Shown here piece by piece: positions 1 to 10,073 of a stretch of 64,000 nucleotides of DNA (the stretch's first letter is position 1; each line of letters starts with the position of its first letter). The DNA lies in the NCBI RefSeq assembly GCF_000801105.2, contig NC_079515.1, positions 9,610,001 through 9,674,000 on the forward strand, in the 5' to 3' direction. The notes beneath the pieces are model-generated. The model was not told the origin of the DNA. It made no database searches and saw only the letters and a program-made list of their open reading frames with translations. The translations under genes were made by a program, and so were the position numbers. This DNA comes from Raphanus sativus (lineage: Eukaryota > Streptophyta > Magnoliopsida > Brassicales > Brassicaceae).

Positions 1-469
1 ATACACATTGATTTCTCATCAAACATGAAGATCAAATCACAAGAAATTTAAAATTAGTAAACATTACAATACGGCCGTCAAACGATCGTTTAGGGTTTGT
101 TTAGGGATCGTAAACATTAAAATAAATAGATACACATTGTTCATCAAACGATCGTTTAGGGTTTGTTTGTAATCTGAGAATTTAATGTTTATCACCTGTT
201 TGATGAATTGCTTATGAAGAAAATGAATTGGCTTTTTGATCTATTTTTTTTTTCTTGGTAGGACGAGCTTTGGAAGAACTCAGAAGCTCTTTATACAACG
301 AGCTTAAAACATCAGAAGGAGCTGTTGGCATCATCCTCGCCAATAAACTTGTAATTAAAGCACACTCTTCTTTCTAATCTTATATTCTTCTGTATCTCTC
401 TGTTATTAAAACTTTTGTTTTTTTTGCAGGTGATGGGAAGAGTTGGATTCAATTTCCCAATCTCTCTTA
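1..469 (+). other. Unrecognised exon-like fragments, probably a decayed gene
   Basis: A stretch after a TTGGTAG acceptor at about 262 reads DELWKNSEALYTTSLKHQKE and ends near a GTAATT donor at 350. A second acceptor (TTTGCAG, 423-429) follows, but I could not join the two pieces in frame. The first 165 bases also contain a diverged direct repeat around the motif AAACGATCGTTTAGGGTTTG (about 78 and 146). I do not recognise the gene. It could be the remnant of a neighbour of DMP2 or a captured fragment. Confidence 0.25.
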
Positions 470-1281
470 GAGCATCATTATCAATCTCTCTTAGAGCATC
501 ATTATCAAGCTGTCATGGCCTTTGCTTCTGGTCTCGCCAATACCAGCCTCAAACACAACAGGTTCATTGCTCAAGACTTGCATCAATACCCATAGCTCAA
601 GAATTGATCTTTTGATGGATGTTAAGAGAATGTACTCTGTTTTTTTTTCTTCTCTTCTTATTTCACACTAGAAAGCTTTTGTTTTTATCCAGTGTTGGTT
701 TCTACCAGATGGCTAAGATCGCTGTTGGAAGACGACGCTGTTCACTGTCTTCTTCTTATTGGCTCTCATGCCTTGGCTTGACCCACATGGTGTTTTGCTT
801 TTCAAATGGGATTGGTGTAACTCTTCTGCAATCCTCGTCTCGGCTCTTCTTAGTTTTCTTCTTCAATGGTCTGGTGTACTCGCACTTGGGTTAGTCTTTT
901 GGTTCGTTGCTTAGTCTTGAAGTGTACTACTTTGCTTCTGCTTCACTTTCCTGTATTCATCATCTATGATCAGAACAGAAACCACATTTCACATTTCACA
1001 TTTCTCAGTACATGTAGCTTTCTTTCTATAATTTCTTGGTAGCTATCACTGCATTCATAATTCTTCATATATATTAGGGTCTGTTGACAAAAACATCTGA
1101 TTTATCTTAGAGTCTCTTTACTTGTCATACAAGTTTGTGCAATTTAATTTACTAAGAGACAATTAAAAGTCCTACCAATAATCAACTCTTTGGAGTTTTG
1201 TCCTTAACTTTGTTTCTTAACACAAAAAATTAATTAAATAACCTAAGGACACAAAACTAAGGACAACTGATAATGATGCTC
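470..1281. mobile_element. Harbinger-like non-autonomous element with captured sequence
   Basis: The left end GAGCATCATTATCA, after TTA, is mirrored by TGATAATGATGCTC followed by TTA at 1282-1284, as expected for PIF/Harbinger elements with a 3-bp TTA target duplication. The left end is present twice, 24 bp apart (470 and 494). The right subterminal part has TCCTACCAATAATCAACT and TTTTGTCCTTAACTTTG motifs, which are also found in the element at 13637-14319, so both belong to one family. The inside contains an open stretch ending KHNRFIAQDLHQ (about 560-590) that vaguely resembles TENA/THI-4 proteins. That resemblance is weak. Confidence 0.4.
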
Positions 1282-1360
1282 TTACACAACCTTTTAACAT
1301 TTCACGCGTAAATTCCATTTCATTAAATTATGAACATATATATAGTGAAACTCATATATA

Positions 1361-1918
1361 TCATTTCTCCATCTCAGAAGCATTGTCGTCATTGTTCTCG
1401 GACGGATTCCCAATTCCGTGACGTCTACTAGGGAACACCGTGAAGACAACGCTGGAGATAACTCCGATCACCGGAGGCAAAACCATTAGGAAAATCTTCC
1501 CAGTGGAACCGAAGCCAGGATAAAAACAGTTAACAGTATTAGCATCCAACAAAGAAATAACGCTGAAAACGATAAGAGTGAAGAAAGCGTGGACGAAATC
1601 TCCAACTCTAAGCCGATACGAAGACAGATCCTTTGAAGAAGAATCTGGCCAGAGACCCTTCACAGTAGCGACTCCATAGTGAACGTAACCGTCGCTTGTT
1701 CGGTAGCTATCGGTGAAGCAAGTGAAGCAGCAAGAGAAGGCGCATATAACGATAAGAGCTCCAGTTAAGTATTTGTTGATTAGGAGGCAATGTCCATTGT
1801 TCGTTAAGACAGGGTTTAAGAACTGGAACAAGAAGACGGTTCCTGTCGGGAGGAGTCTGATGAGGTCACCTACACCTGAGTATGTCCGGTCTCTTATGGC
1901 TTTGAAGGTTGTCGACAT
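1361..1918 (-). CDS. DMP2: DMP2-like DUF679 membrane protein
   Basis: A single exon encodes 185 residues, which fits the DMP (DUF679) family of small four-helix endomembrane proteins linked in Arabidopsis to senescence, membrane remodelling and, for DMP8/9, gamete fusion. Hydrophobic segments lie at about residues 22-40, 50-68, 105-125 and 140-160. Conserved family text includes [22 protein letters not shown] near the first loop, and CFYPGF before the last helix. The charged C-terminus ([10 protein letters not shown]) is probably cytosolic. It is closest, from memory, to Arabidopsis DMP2 (At3g21550), and the next gene being UGT84A2-like agrees with that order. The start is the first Met, in a conserved [12 protein letters not shown]-terminus. 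The product appears intact. Confidence 0.88.
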   Translation of the reverse strand: MSTTFKAIRDRTYSGVGDLIRLLPTGTVFLFQFLNPVLTNNGHCLLINKYLTGALIVICAFSCCFTCFTDSYRTSDGYVHYGVATVKGLWPDSSSKDLSSYRLRVGDFVHAFFTLIVFSVISLLDANTVNCFYPGFGSTGKIFLMVLPPVIGVISSVVFTVFPSRRHGIGNPSENNDDNASEMEK

Positions 1919-2010
1919 TTTGATATTCTTCTAGTTCTGCAGGTAGATTAGGTTTCAGGTTGTTGGTTATTCTTGAATATTATTTGATGAAAGTATCGTT
2001 TGCTCTAGTG

Positions 2011-2020
2011 TTTATATATA
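2011..2020 (-). promoter_or_regulatory. Probable TATA box of the DMP2-like gene
   Basis: On the minus strand TATATATAAA lies about 93 bases upstream of the start codon, a normal place for a plant core promoter. This is position and motif only. Confidence 0.4.
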
Positions 2021-2545
2021 GATGTGGAGATAGATATAGATTGCTTCTACGTAAAAAAGGGTTTGGTGTTGCTTATACTCTTTCAAAAAGTTCGGAGGAG
2101 GTTTAGATTTATGATTAATTTTTTGCTTTTGGGGTTTGCTTTTGTTGCCATTATTAGTATTTTCGGGTTGTACTAGAAAACGTGGCTTTGAGGATCAGAT
2201 TCCTCTTTTGTATTAGAGTGTCCCATTTGGATGCATAAAACGTGAAGTCGTTTTCTTGCTCTATTCCATATGTCACACATATCAAATAGATCGTCGAATG
2301 ATATGGTAGTCCAAAATGTACTGACCATTGTGTGTGTGTGGGATATATTTTTTCTTTTGTAAAAAAAAATTGTGTGTGGAACATATTACGAACACAATAA
2401 AGTGTGGTTTGACCGGAACATATATAAATTGTTGTTTTCTTTGCAACATATTTTTTTTTTTTTATAAGTTTACAAAAAAAAAAAATATTATTTTTTTATA
2501 TTACCATATTTTACATCGTATCTTAGGTTACTCAAATCCAATTCT

Positions 2546-2861
2546 TGTTGGATAATCTCAAATTTGTGGGAATTTAATATATTAATAAACTTTTAATATG
2601 TTAAATGATAAATACACAAAAAAATGAAAGCTAGAATAGGCAAAAAAAAAAGAATTTCTAAGGTCTGTATTTTCATATCTCATATGTTTAAGAAAATTGT
2701 CTTTTTCACGGTAAATATAGATCTAATGAAGAGGTGTTTCATAAAATTTAAAAGAGAGGTTATAAGAGATCTAATCAAATAATTGAGAGATTTAGTTTTG
2801 AGTAGTTTCTAAAGTTAATAAGAAAATTTATTCTCATAATTCTTTGTTTCTAGAGACTGGA
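2546..2861 (+). repeat. Left LTR of the copia element
   Basis: Starts TGTTGGATAA and aligns through its length with the copy at 6165-6437; shared landmarks are TTAATATGTTAAA, TCTCATAT(G)TTTAAG and ATAAGAGATCTAA. It ends CTGGA just before the primer-binding site, not the usual CA, so the end may have mutated. Confidence 0.8.
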
Positions 2862-2899
2862 ATTGGTATCAAAACCTTAGGTTGGAAACTCAATCTAGG

Positions 2900-3830
2900 C
2901 TTTAGTTGAAGCTAAGATTCTGTTGTTTGTTAATAAGAAATCGTGCAAGCAAGATTGCGGACGTGACTAGGGCTCCATGCACGAAGGACATTGGATCAGC
3001 ATCCATCCAATGTCCTATGTTATTATCGACAAACTACACAGTTTGGTCGATGAGGATGAATGTGTTACTTCGTGTTCATGTAAAGTATGAGACAAAATCA
3101 AATCCGGTTCGGATGATCAAAAGAAGAACGATGTAGCGACTGCTATTTTGTTTCAATCCATTCCGGAGACGTTGATTTTCCCGGTGGGAGAACAAAACGC
3201 ATTAAAAGATATCTAAAAAGCCATTAAGTCATGATACCTTGGAGATGATCATGTAAGGGAGGTGAGACTTTAGACGTTGGTGATATAGTTCGATAGGTTG
3301 AATATGGATGATACTGATATGGTCGATGACTTCACGGGAAAGATATCGAGCTTATCATGCAAAGAAGCCTCATTGGGAGAAACATAGTTTAATTTAAGAT
3401 GGTAAAGAAGTTCTTGAAGGGTCTTCCAAGACACAAGTACATCCAGATCGTAGCATCTCTTGAGCAAATTCTTGATCTCAACTCTATGGGTTTTGAGGAC
3501 ATAGTTTGAAAGCTTAAGGCGTACGAGGAGCATGTAGGCAAAGCAACTCAGAAAGAAGACCAAGGGAAGCTGATCTTTTCAAATAATGACCAACAATTTC
3601 ATAGGAGCTATGAGAGTTTCCGTGGTAGAGGTAGAGAACGTAATAGTAGAGACATAGGTCGAGGTAGGTCACACAATCAAAATTATGTGTCACACACCGA
3701 AGACAAAAACTCAAAGAAGGATCGTTCAAAGTTGGTATGTTGGATATGTGATAAGCCGAGTCACTATGCAATTGTATGTCCCGAAAATTCAGTGAAGAAA
3801 CAAGAAGCCAACCTAAACAAGACATAAAAG
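2900..3830 (+). pseudogene. copia gag remnant with zinc knuckle
   Basis: Degenerate reading frames across this stretch end in a CCHC zinc knuckle, CWICDKPSHYAIVC at about 3738-3779, matching C-x2-C-x4-H-x4-C of retroelement nucleocapsid. An upstream part resembles the copia gag UBN2 region. Frames are broken by stops, so no full Gag can be made. Confidence 0.7.
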
Positions 3831-3928
3831 ACCGATGCACTCTATGTACACGAAGTGGTATTCTTGAATGAAGACAAAGTGATTCCGAAAAACTTGATAT
3901 CAACAAAGGCGATGCAAGTGTTTGGTAT

Positions 3929-4357
3929 TTGGATAATGGAGCGAGTAATCACATGACGGGAAACAAGAAGTTATTTTCGAGTTTGAATTTAAATACCAAA
4001 AGGAAGGTGAATTTAAGTGATGGATCGTGTGTTGATATCGTTGGAAAGGGTGTGGTTACTTTTGTGTCCAAGACTGGAGAGAAGAAGGCACTCAAAGACA
4101 TTTACATACCCGACCTGAAGCATAACATATTGATTCTTGGACAAGCTACAGAAAACGGATGTGAGGTTAACATGAAAGATGTCTATTTAACACTCACAGA
4201 TTCGTATGGAAGGTTGCTAGTACGTGTTACAAGATCTCCAAACCGTCTCAACAAGACCGTGGTTGAGATTAGCTACCCGGAGTGCTTACATGTCAGAGAT
4301 GAAGATGCTACATGGAGGTGGCATGCTCGGCTAGGACATAAGTTATGGAGTGAATAA
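3929..4357 (+). pseudogene. copia protease and GAG-pre-integrase remnant
   Basis: The open segment of 142 codons starts with DNGASNHMTG, where functional copia proteases usually have DSGAS. It continues with the LKHNI.SLGQ-like motif (LKHNILILGQ) and ends in the pre-integrase zinc-binding motif WHARLGH. The integrase core that should follow is absent. In its place are two near-identical copies of a roughly 67-base stretch (about 4392-4440 and 4460-4508). Confidence 0.75.
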
Positions 4358-4742
4358 TGAACAACATGGTAAAGAAGGAGATGGTATTAAGAATGTCGAG
4401 CTTAATACACGAAGAAAGCGTGTGTGATGCATGTCTAGAAGAAAAGTGATGTTCATAGGAATGCCGAGTTTAATACACGAAGAAATCGTGTATGATGCAT
4501 GTCTAGAAAAAAAAGCGAATTAGATACTCATTCTCGACTAAAACCATGTTTCATGCAAAGACGGAGGCATTCGATCAGTTCAAAAGGTTTAATGAAACCA
4601 TTAAAACATTTCTCACTGTTAGAAGAGGAGAGTTTGCCTCAGCGGAGTCTAATCTACTTTGTGCGGATTTGAAGCAATGGTGTCTGAGATGAAATATATC
4701 ACAAAAAACAAGACGTGGGAGCTTGTGGATAGACCGGATTGA

Positions 4743-5605
4743 GTGAAACCTATAAAGTTAAATTGGATCTACAAGATAAAAAACAGGCGGATGGACAAGT
4801 ATAAGGCAAGATTTGTGGTAAAAGGCTATGTACAAAGACAGATAATAGATTTCGATAAAGTGTTTGCATCTGTGGCACGTCTCGAAACTATTACGCTCTT
4901 AATAGCCCTTGCAACAACAAACGGTTGGAATATTCATCATCCGGACGTGAAGACCGTTTTATTGAAAGGAGATCTAAAGGATTAGTGTATGTAACTCAAC
5001 CCGAAGGTTTTGAAAAGAAAAGAGAAAATGATAGAGTTTATGTGTTACACAAAGTTCTGTATGGGTTACGCCAAGCACCAAGAGCTTAGAATATTAAACT
5101 CGATCAGGTTCTGAGATAAGATTTAAGAAGTGCACGAAGCAACCATCAGTGTACTTCAAGACTAAAAGAGGAGACGTCTTGATAATAACCATTTACGTTG
5201 ATGATCTATTTGTGACATGAACTTCGCTTAAGGTGATTAAGAAATTCAAAAAGAGATGTCAAAGAAGTTAGAGATGTTAGATATAGGAAAGCTAATGTAT
5301 CACCTTGACTTCGAAGTGATTCAAGGAGCATATAGAATAAAACAAAAAAAGTATGCTCAAGGAATCCTGTGTGACACAAAGATGGAGACGTGTAACGCAA
5401 CTCAAGTTCCAATGGAGTCGAACTTGAAAATCTCAAAAGCTGAAGATGAACCAGAAATATATGCTACGAATTTTAGAAGAATCATAGGATGTTTGAGGTA
5501 TCTGCTTCACACAAGAGCCGACTTGTATTGCGTAGTGGGTGTTCTAAGCAGATACATGCACAGTCTGAGAGACCTCATGGACAAGCCATCGAGCACATAC
5601 TGAGG
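4743..5605 (+). pseudogene. copia reverse transcriptase remnant
   Basis: The reverse transcriptase starts with KPIKLNWIYKIK and KARFVVKGY motifs and keeps the catalytic YVDDL at about 5190-5210, but stops and frame changes interrupt it near 4985, 5090 and 5220. The later part reads through RRIIGCLRYLLHTRADL. It is non-functional. Confidence 0.78.
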
Positions 5606-6149
5606 TATGTAAAAGGAATAACAAATTTTGGTATGTTCTTCAAGAGAGATGGGTCAAGAAGTGCTGCTGGTTATAGTGATTGTAGTCACAATATTAATGT
5701 CGACGACGAGAGGACCACGTCAAGACATGCATTCTATTATGTCGAGTCATTGATAACTTGGACGTCACAGAAGCAGCCGAACGGTCGAAATGTCATCATG
5801 AGAAGCAGAGTTCATGGCGGTAACAAAAGCAGCAAAGCAAACTATATGGATCAAGGATTTGTTGAGCGAGATACTAAGTGAAGAAGGCAAGAGGGTCAAG
5901 CTTAGAATCGACAACAAATCAGCCATTGTTTTATTGAAGAATATGGGTTTCCATGGAAAGAGTAAGCATGCACTCTTGAAGTATTATTCCATTCGTGAGT
6001 GTGTAGAGAATGGAGAAATTGAAGTGGAGCATATGCCGGGTGTTGAGCAGAAGGTCGATATCCTTACCAAACCATTAGCAATGATTAAGTTCAAACAAAT
6101 GAGGAGGTTAATTGGAATTCAAGAAATTGATCTTCTTAATTCAAGTTAG
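5606..6149 (+). pseudogene. copia RNase H remnant
   Basis: The segment has the ribonuclease H landmarks of copia polyproteins: GYSDCSH (catalytic Asp region), DNKSAIVLLKN, HGKSKHALLKYYSIRE and the terminal DILTKPLA. A frameshift near 5810 splits it. It ends just before the purine tract and right LTR. Confidence 0.78.
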
Positions 6150-6164
6150 AATTAAGGGGGTGAA

Positions 6165-6437
6165 TGTTAGATAGTTGCATGTGGATAATTAACATATTAA
6201 TGAATGTTTAATATGTTAAAAGATAAAAAAAAAATTTTAGATTAGGTTTGTGTTTCTCTATCTCACATATTTAAGTAAATTATCTTTCACTAATAAGATC
6301 TAATAGAGAGGTATTTCATATGATTTAAAAAAGAGATCATAAGAGATCTAAGATAAATATTGAGAGTTTTAGTTTTGAATAGTTGTTAAAACTATTTAAA
6401 AAGTTGTTCTTATAATTTTTTGTTTCTTGATATTGGA
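6165..6437 (+). repeat. Right LTR of the copia element
   Basis: Starts TGTTAGATAGTTGC after a purine tract and ends before the ATTCT target duplication. It is about 40 bases shorter than the left LTR through small deletions. Confidence 0.8.
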
Positions 6438-6442
6438 ATTCT

Positions 6443-7060
6443 AATGAAAATGAATTTATATATATATATATTTAATTAAAATTTGATACATAAATCGATT
6501 ATACATCTAATTTAAAGATTATATATTATTTCCACAACCTTTAATTATATTTTATTCTACTCCACTACATAATCAATTTTTGTTTAGTTTTTCATAAACA
6601 AAATTATCTGCAATGGAACAATTCAGTTATAGTAACAAACGGTTTCTGAAAAATGAACACTTCATGAGTTAAATCAATTTGTAAGCAAGCTCTCCATCCA
6701 TAAGTTCGTAAGCCAACCGTCCGGTTTGGGAATATTCAGGTTTCATATTTTCAGGATCAAATACTTAAACACTTATTTTGCATAAATTTTGGTTTCAATT
6801 CAGTTTGCGGGTTTTGTATGAGTTCGAATATCCATTTAAATTATGTAAAAAAATTTAGAAACTCCAATATGCCTAAAAGTCTTTAAGTTTCAAAACTGAA
6901 AAATAATATACAACATGTAAATTTAAATAATATATGCTAAATATATAAAATTTTAAAAAACCTTGGTTCAGTTTTTTATTTGGATGGAAAATCAATAAGC
7001 ATTTTAGGTATTTATGGTGTTTTGAGTATTTATAATATTATCTTTAACTATTTTCTAGTA
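6443..7060. other. AT-rich intergenic stretch
   Basis: I see no coding content. Phrases such as CCGTCCGGTTTGGGAATATT near 6718 and TTCGGATATGCTACC near 7454 resemble the GGGTTCGGATATT-type text of the hAT-like element at 25934-26631, so an old relative may be present, interrupted by the MITE at 7061. Confidence 0.35.
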
Positions 7061-7291
7061 CTTCTCCCATTTCGTTTTAATTGTAATTGTGGAGTAAAAT
7101 CTTTGTTTCAAAACAAGTGTCGTTTTACGATTTGCATGAAAAAAATTATTAATTTATATGTTATTCTATTTTTATTGGTTGAAATTTGATTAGTATAGGT
7201 GATGATGTTTTATTTAGAAAATATACAAAATTGAATATTCTTTAATCTGTATACAAAAATCTAAACGACAAGTAAAATAAAACAGAAAAAG
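7061..7291. mobile_element. MITE of the CTCCCTCCGTTT type
   Basis: The left end CTTCTCCCATTTCGTTTTA and the right end, read in reverse complement, CTTTTTCTGTTTTATTTTA form imperfect inverted repeats flanked by TA on both sides. This fits mariner/Stowaway-like MITEs that are common in plants. A relative is cut by the right edge of the window (63815). Confidence 0.55.
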
Positions 7292-7782
7292 TATTTAGGA
7301 TAATTCTGAATATTTTTAAATATTTTGGATATCTTTCAAAATTAAATTTAATAATAACTAATATATCTACGTATACAAATTCTGGTTTGGATATATTCAC
7401 GTATCCGAAATATTTTGGTTCAAGTTTGGTTCTCCATATATCAAATTTTATATATGTTCGGATATGCTACCAGTTTTGGTTCGGGTTCGATATAACTTAG
7501 GTCTGGCTTTGTTTGTTGTGTTGGTTCAGTATTTTCTCTAGTCCTAATGTTTTTAATGTTGTCCAAATATATGATATATATCCGATGAAAAATAATGGAT
7601 TAAGTTTATTTGACTAATATAATTTAATTATAAATGAAAAGAAAACAGTTTCAATTGTATGAAATGCTTAAAATGATAGTTAAATTTGATAATTACTATA
7701 CCACATTTTTGTTCCACTTAATTTATTTTCTGTTTCATTTGCTTTACATTTCGTAAATAGATTTGTTCTAAGCCAACCACAT

Positions 7783-7955
7783 CTTTTTTTTTTTGATAAC
7801 TCTGGTATCTGGGCTACCACATTTCCAACTATCCCCCGAAGAAGGTCCAGCGCCCCAGCAGAAAGGATGTTAAATCTGCTGTGGCCAAGGCTCGAACCCG
7901 GGTGGCGGACAGTACAGCTGTACCTCCTTTACCACCAAGCTACGATCACTTGGTT
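7783..7955 (-). mobile_element. tRNA-derived SINE
   Basis: Read on the minus strand, the element has an A-box-like TAGCTTGGTGGT and a perfect B box GGTTCGAGCC, the internal RNA polymerase III promoter of tRNA-type SINEs, and ends in a run of A. A 13-bp direct repeat CAACCACATCTTT flanks it (7774-7786 and 7956-7968), as expected for LINE-assisted insertion; its left copy runs into the A-tail. The length of about 170 bases matches Brassicaceae SB-type SINEs. Confidence 0.85.
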
Positions 7956-7968
7956 CAACCACATCTTT

Positions 7969-8985
7969 GCTGCTCCGTTTCAACCGTTTTCACATGTTTA
8001 TATATTCTCCTATCATCTGGATCCATAATTAACACGACATATACAAAATATCACAATTCCAACCTGTTAAAGAAAACTCCATTTTTACAAAAAAAAAAAA
8101 AAACTCCATTCATGATCCATGTGATGATAAAAGGCAGTCCAGAAGCAAAACAAAACTCATTAATAGCTTTAATGCTTTACGGTTGGTGGTAGTGCACTAC
8201 ACTAGGAACTACTGGAACAAAACTGGGTCTAATGAAATTTGGCCACTTATTAGCTAACCAACGGTATAACAACACGTCACCTTTTTAATTTCTTGGAACT
8301 AAACTAATAAAGTCTTCGAGATTTCCATGATTCTACAAACATAGCAGAAGAAAGTATATAAAAGTAGAGGTGTTTAATTTCGCCACGCCGGTTTAACTTG
8401 GTTTGTTACTTTCTCAATTGATTATAATGTCCACTAACATAATATTGTTGTTCAGAAAAATATCTCTAATTAGTCAACTAGGGTCAATTCAGCATTCTGG
8501 TTTAAAAAGTATATATTATATTGGATGTCGCTAAACTTTAATTTGAACACGATTCTATGTTTTGGTGAATGGTGGTTCGCTTGTTTTGTTTTATGCATCA
8601 TTGACGATTGTTTCTCAAATCTGACAGTAATCTCTTTAAGTAACCAAAAAACAAGTAACTTTGTAGATATTGTAAAAAGTTTCATTAACCAAAACCATGT
8701 ATAATTATGGTATATATAAGAGTTTCAAGTTTGCTTCCATTTAAATTTATGCAGTAAAAACAAATTATTTTCCAAGGCTAACTTCTCAGTTGTAATATAT
8801 ACTGACAAAAGTTTTATTATAACACAAACCATACTACAAAACAAATATTTCGGCTAAGTAACTCTTATTTGGGCTTTGTTTTTCTTATATATTCAGCTAA
8901 ATCCATGTAATGGAGCGAAAATTAACCCATCAAGAGTCAAGACTACACACATGAGGCACGTCATTTGGACTAAAATTAAACACTA
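7969..8985. other. AT-rich intergenic stretch
   Basis: No gene or clear element was recognised between the SINE and the hAT-like element. The short open frames here have no familiar motif. Confidence 0.4.
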
Positions 8986-8993
8986 CATCCAAC

Positions 8994-9549
8994 CAGAGCC
9001 GTGCCTATGGCTTTAGTAGAAAGGCAAATGCCCCAGACCCGCCACTTCACACATTAAATTTGGAACCCCAATTTCTATATGCAACCAGTTTTAAAATATT
9101 TGTCATAATTTACTCATGACAAATAGTTTCCTACAAATTTAATTATAATTTATGTCTTATAATTTAATTATGTTAGGCTCTTTCTATTTAGCTTTTTATA
9201 AGATTTTATATTTTATCATTATAATTCACTTTAGCATTGTTGAATTGTTTTGCAACTTTATATCTAAAACTTATATTTATAACTAACATAGATCCACACG
9301 ATAAATACACATAAGGAATCTTAATAAATATTTTTGTATATCAAATCCTTTTAGTTTTTTTCTCTCAACTGTGTTGACTTCACATTTAAATCATATTTTA
9401 TACATAAAATAAATTTTTAAAATTTTCCATTATGCTGAATATATACTTTATAAAAATTCAGATTTTACAAGATAATTTTTTAAATCTTTTATAAAGGCCC
9501 CAGTTTTGAAATTGCCTCAAGCCCCACAAAGTGTAGGCACACGGCACCG
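8994..9549. mobile_element. hAT-like non-autonomous element
   Basis: An 8-bp direct repeat CATCCAAC flanks it (8986-8993 and 9550-9557), the target-site size of hAT transposons. The ends are imperfect inverted repeats: CAGAGCCGTGCCTA at left and, in reverse complement, CGGTGCCGTGTGCCTA at right, followed on both sides by GCAAATGCCCCAG/GGCAATTTC-like text. It is 556 bp and has no coding capacity. Confidence 0.8.
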
Positions 9550-9988
9550 CATCCAACATTACATAAATATATTGCCAAGTTAAAATACGAACGTTGTACT
9601 GGACATTACACGGCACTCCAGTTTTATTCTTTTTTTTTTGTATGTTGTGGACCATTGGTGGGATGAACGTTGAATCGTTTCGACCTATATATGGTCACAC
9701 ACACAAACAAAAACTATGGAATATTCCTTAACACCACATGGAATACACTGGTAACGTTATACTGACATGTCTCTTCTTTGATTAATAACAACATATAGTA
9801 TATATCTTCTTTTGTTTTCAAAATGTAAATAATCGGGAAACTAACGAGTGTCAAGTTATCCACGTCACCCACTTAACCAAGTGACCTTAAAGAGCTTCAT
9901 GCATTCAATAGAATTGGATAAGACGGTATGGACAAAGATGCGACGGTGGAAACTGAGAACTCCTTAATTATACACCTTCTTTGTCTTG

Positions 9989-9996
9989 TATTTAAG
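9989..9996 (+). promoter_or_regulatory. Possible TATA box of the UGT84A2-like gene
   Basis: TATTTAAG lies about 78 bases upstream of the start codon at 10074. It is a weak TATA variant, supported only by position. Confidence 0.3.
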
Positions 9997-10073
9997 CATA
10001 TCTCTTGTGTCACAAACTTGAGAAGGAAAAAAAAAACAGAGCACATAAAAGAGAGCCCAATTTTTTCTAAAGG

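Larger units (their letters stand above)
2546..6437 (+). mobile_element. Decayed Ty1/copia LTR retrotransposon
   Basis: Two diverged LTRs (2546-2861 and 6165-6437) begin TGTTGGATA/TGTTAGATA and are flanked by the 5-bp direct repeat ATTCT (2541-2545 and 6438-6442). A TTGGTATCAAAACC primer-binding site (2863-2876), typical of initiator-Met tRNA priming, follows the left LTR. A purine tract AAGGGGGTGAA precedes the right LTR. Internal order is gag, protease, (integrase missing), reverse transcriptase, RNase H, which is copia order. Many stops and shifts make it inactive. The LTRs differ at many positions and in length (316 versus 273), so the insertion is old. Confidence 0.88.

Noticed and set aside
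540..600. TENA/THI-4 thiamin-salvage gene fragment
   Set aside because: Only about a dozen residues (HNRFIAQDLHQ) look similar; too short to claim a family without a search.
7860..7955. tRNA gene on the minus strand
   Set aside because: A and B boxes are present, but the sequence does not close into a full cloverleaf that I can see, continues as SINE body, ends in poly(A), and has a 13-bp flanking duplication.
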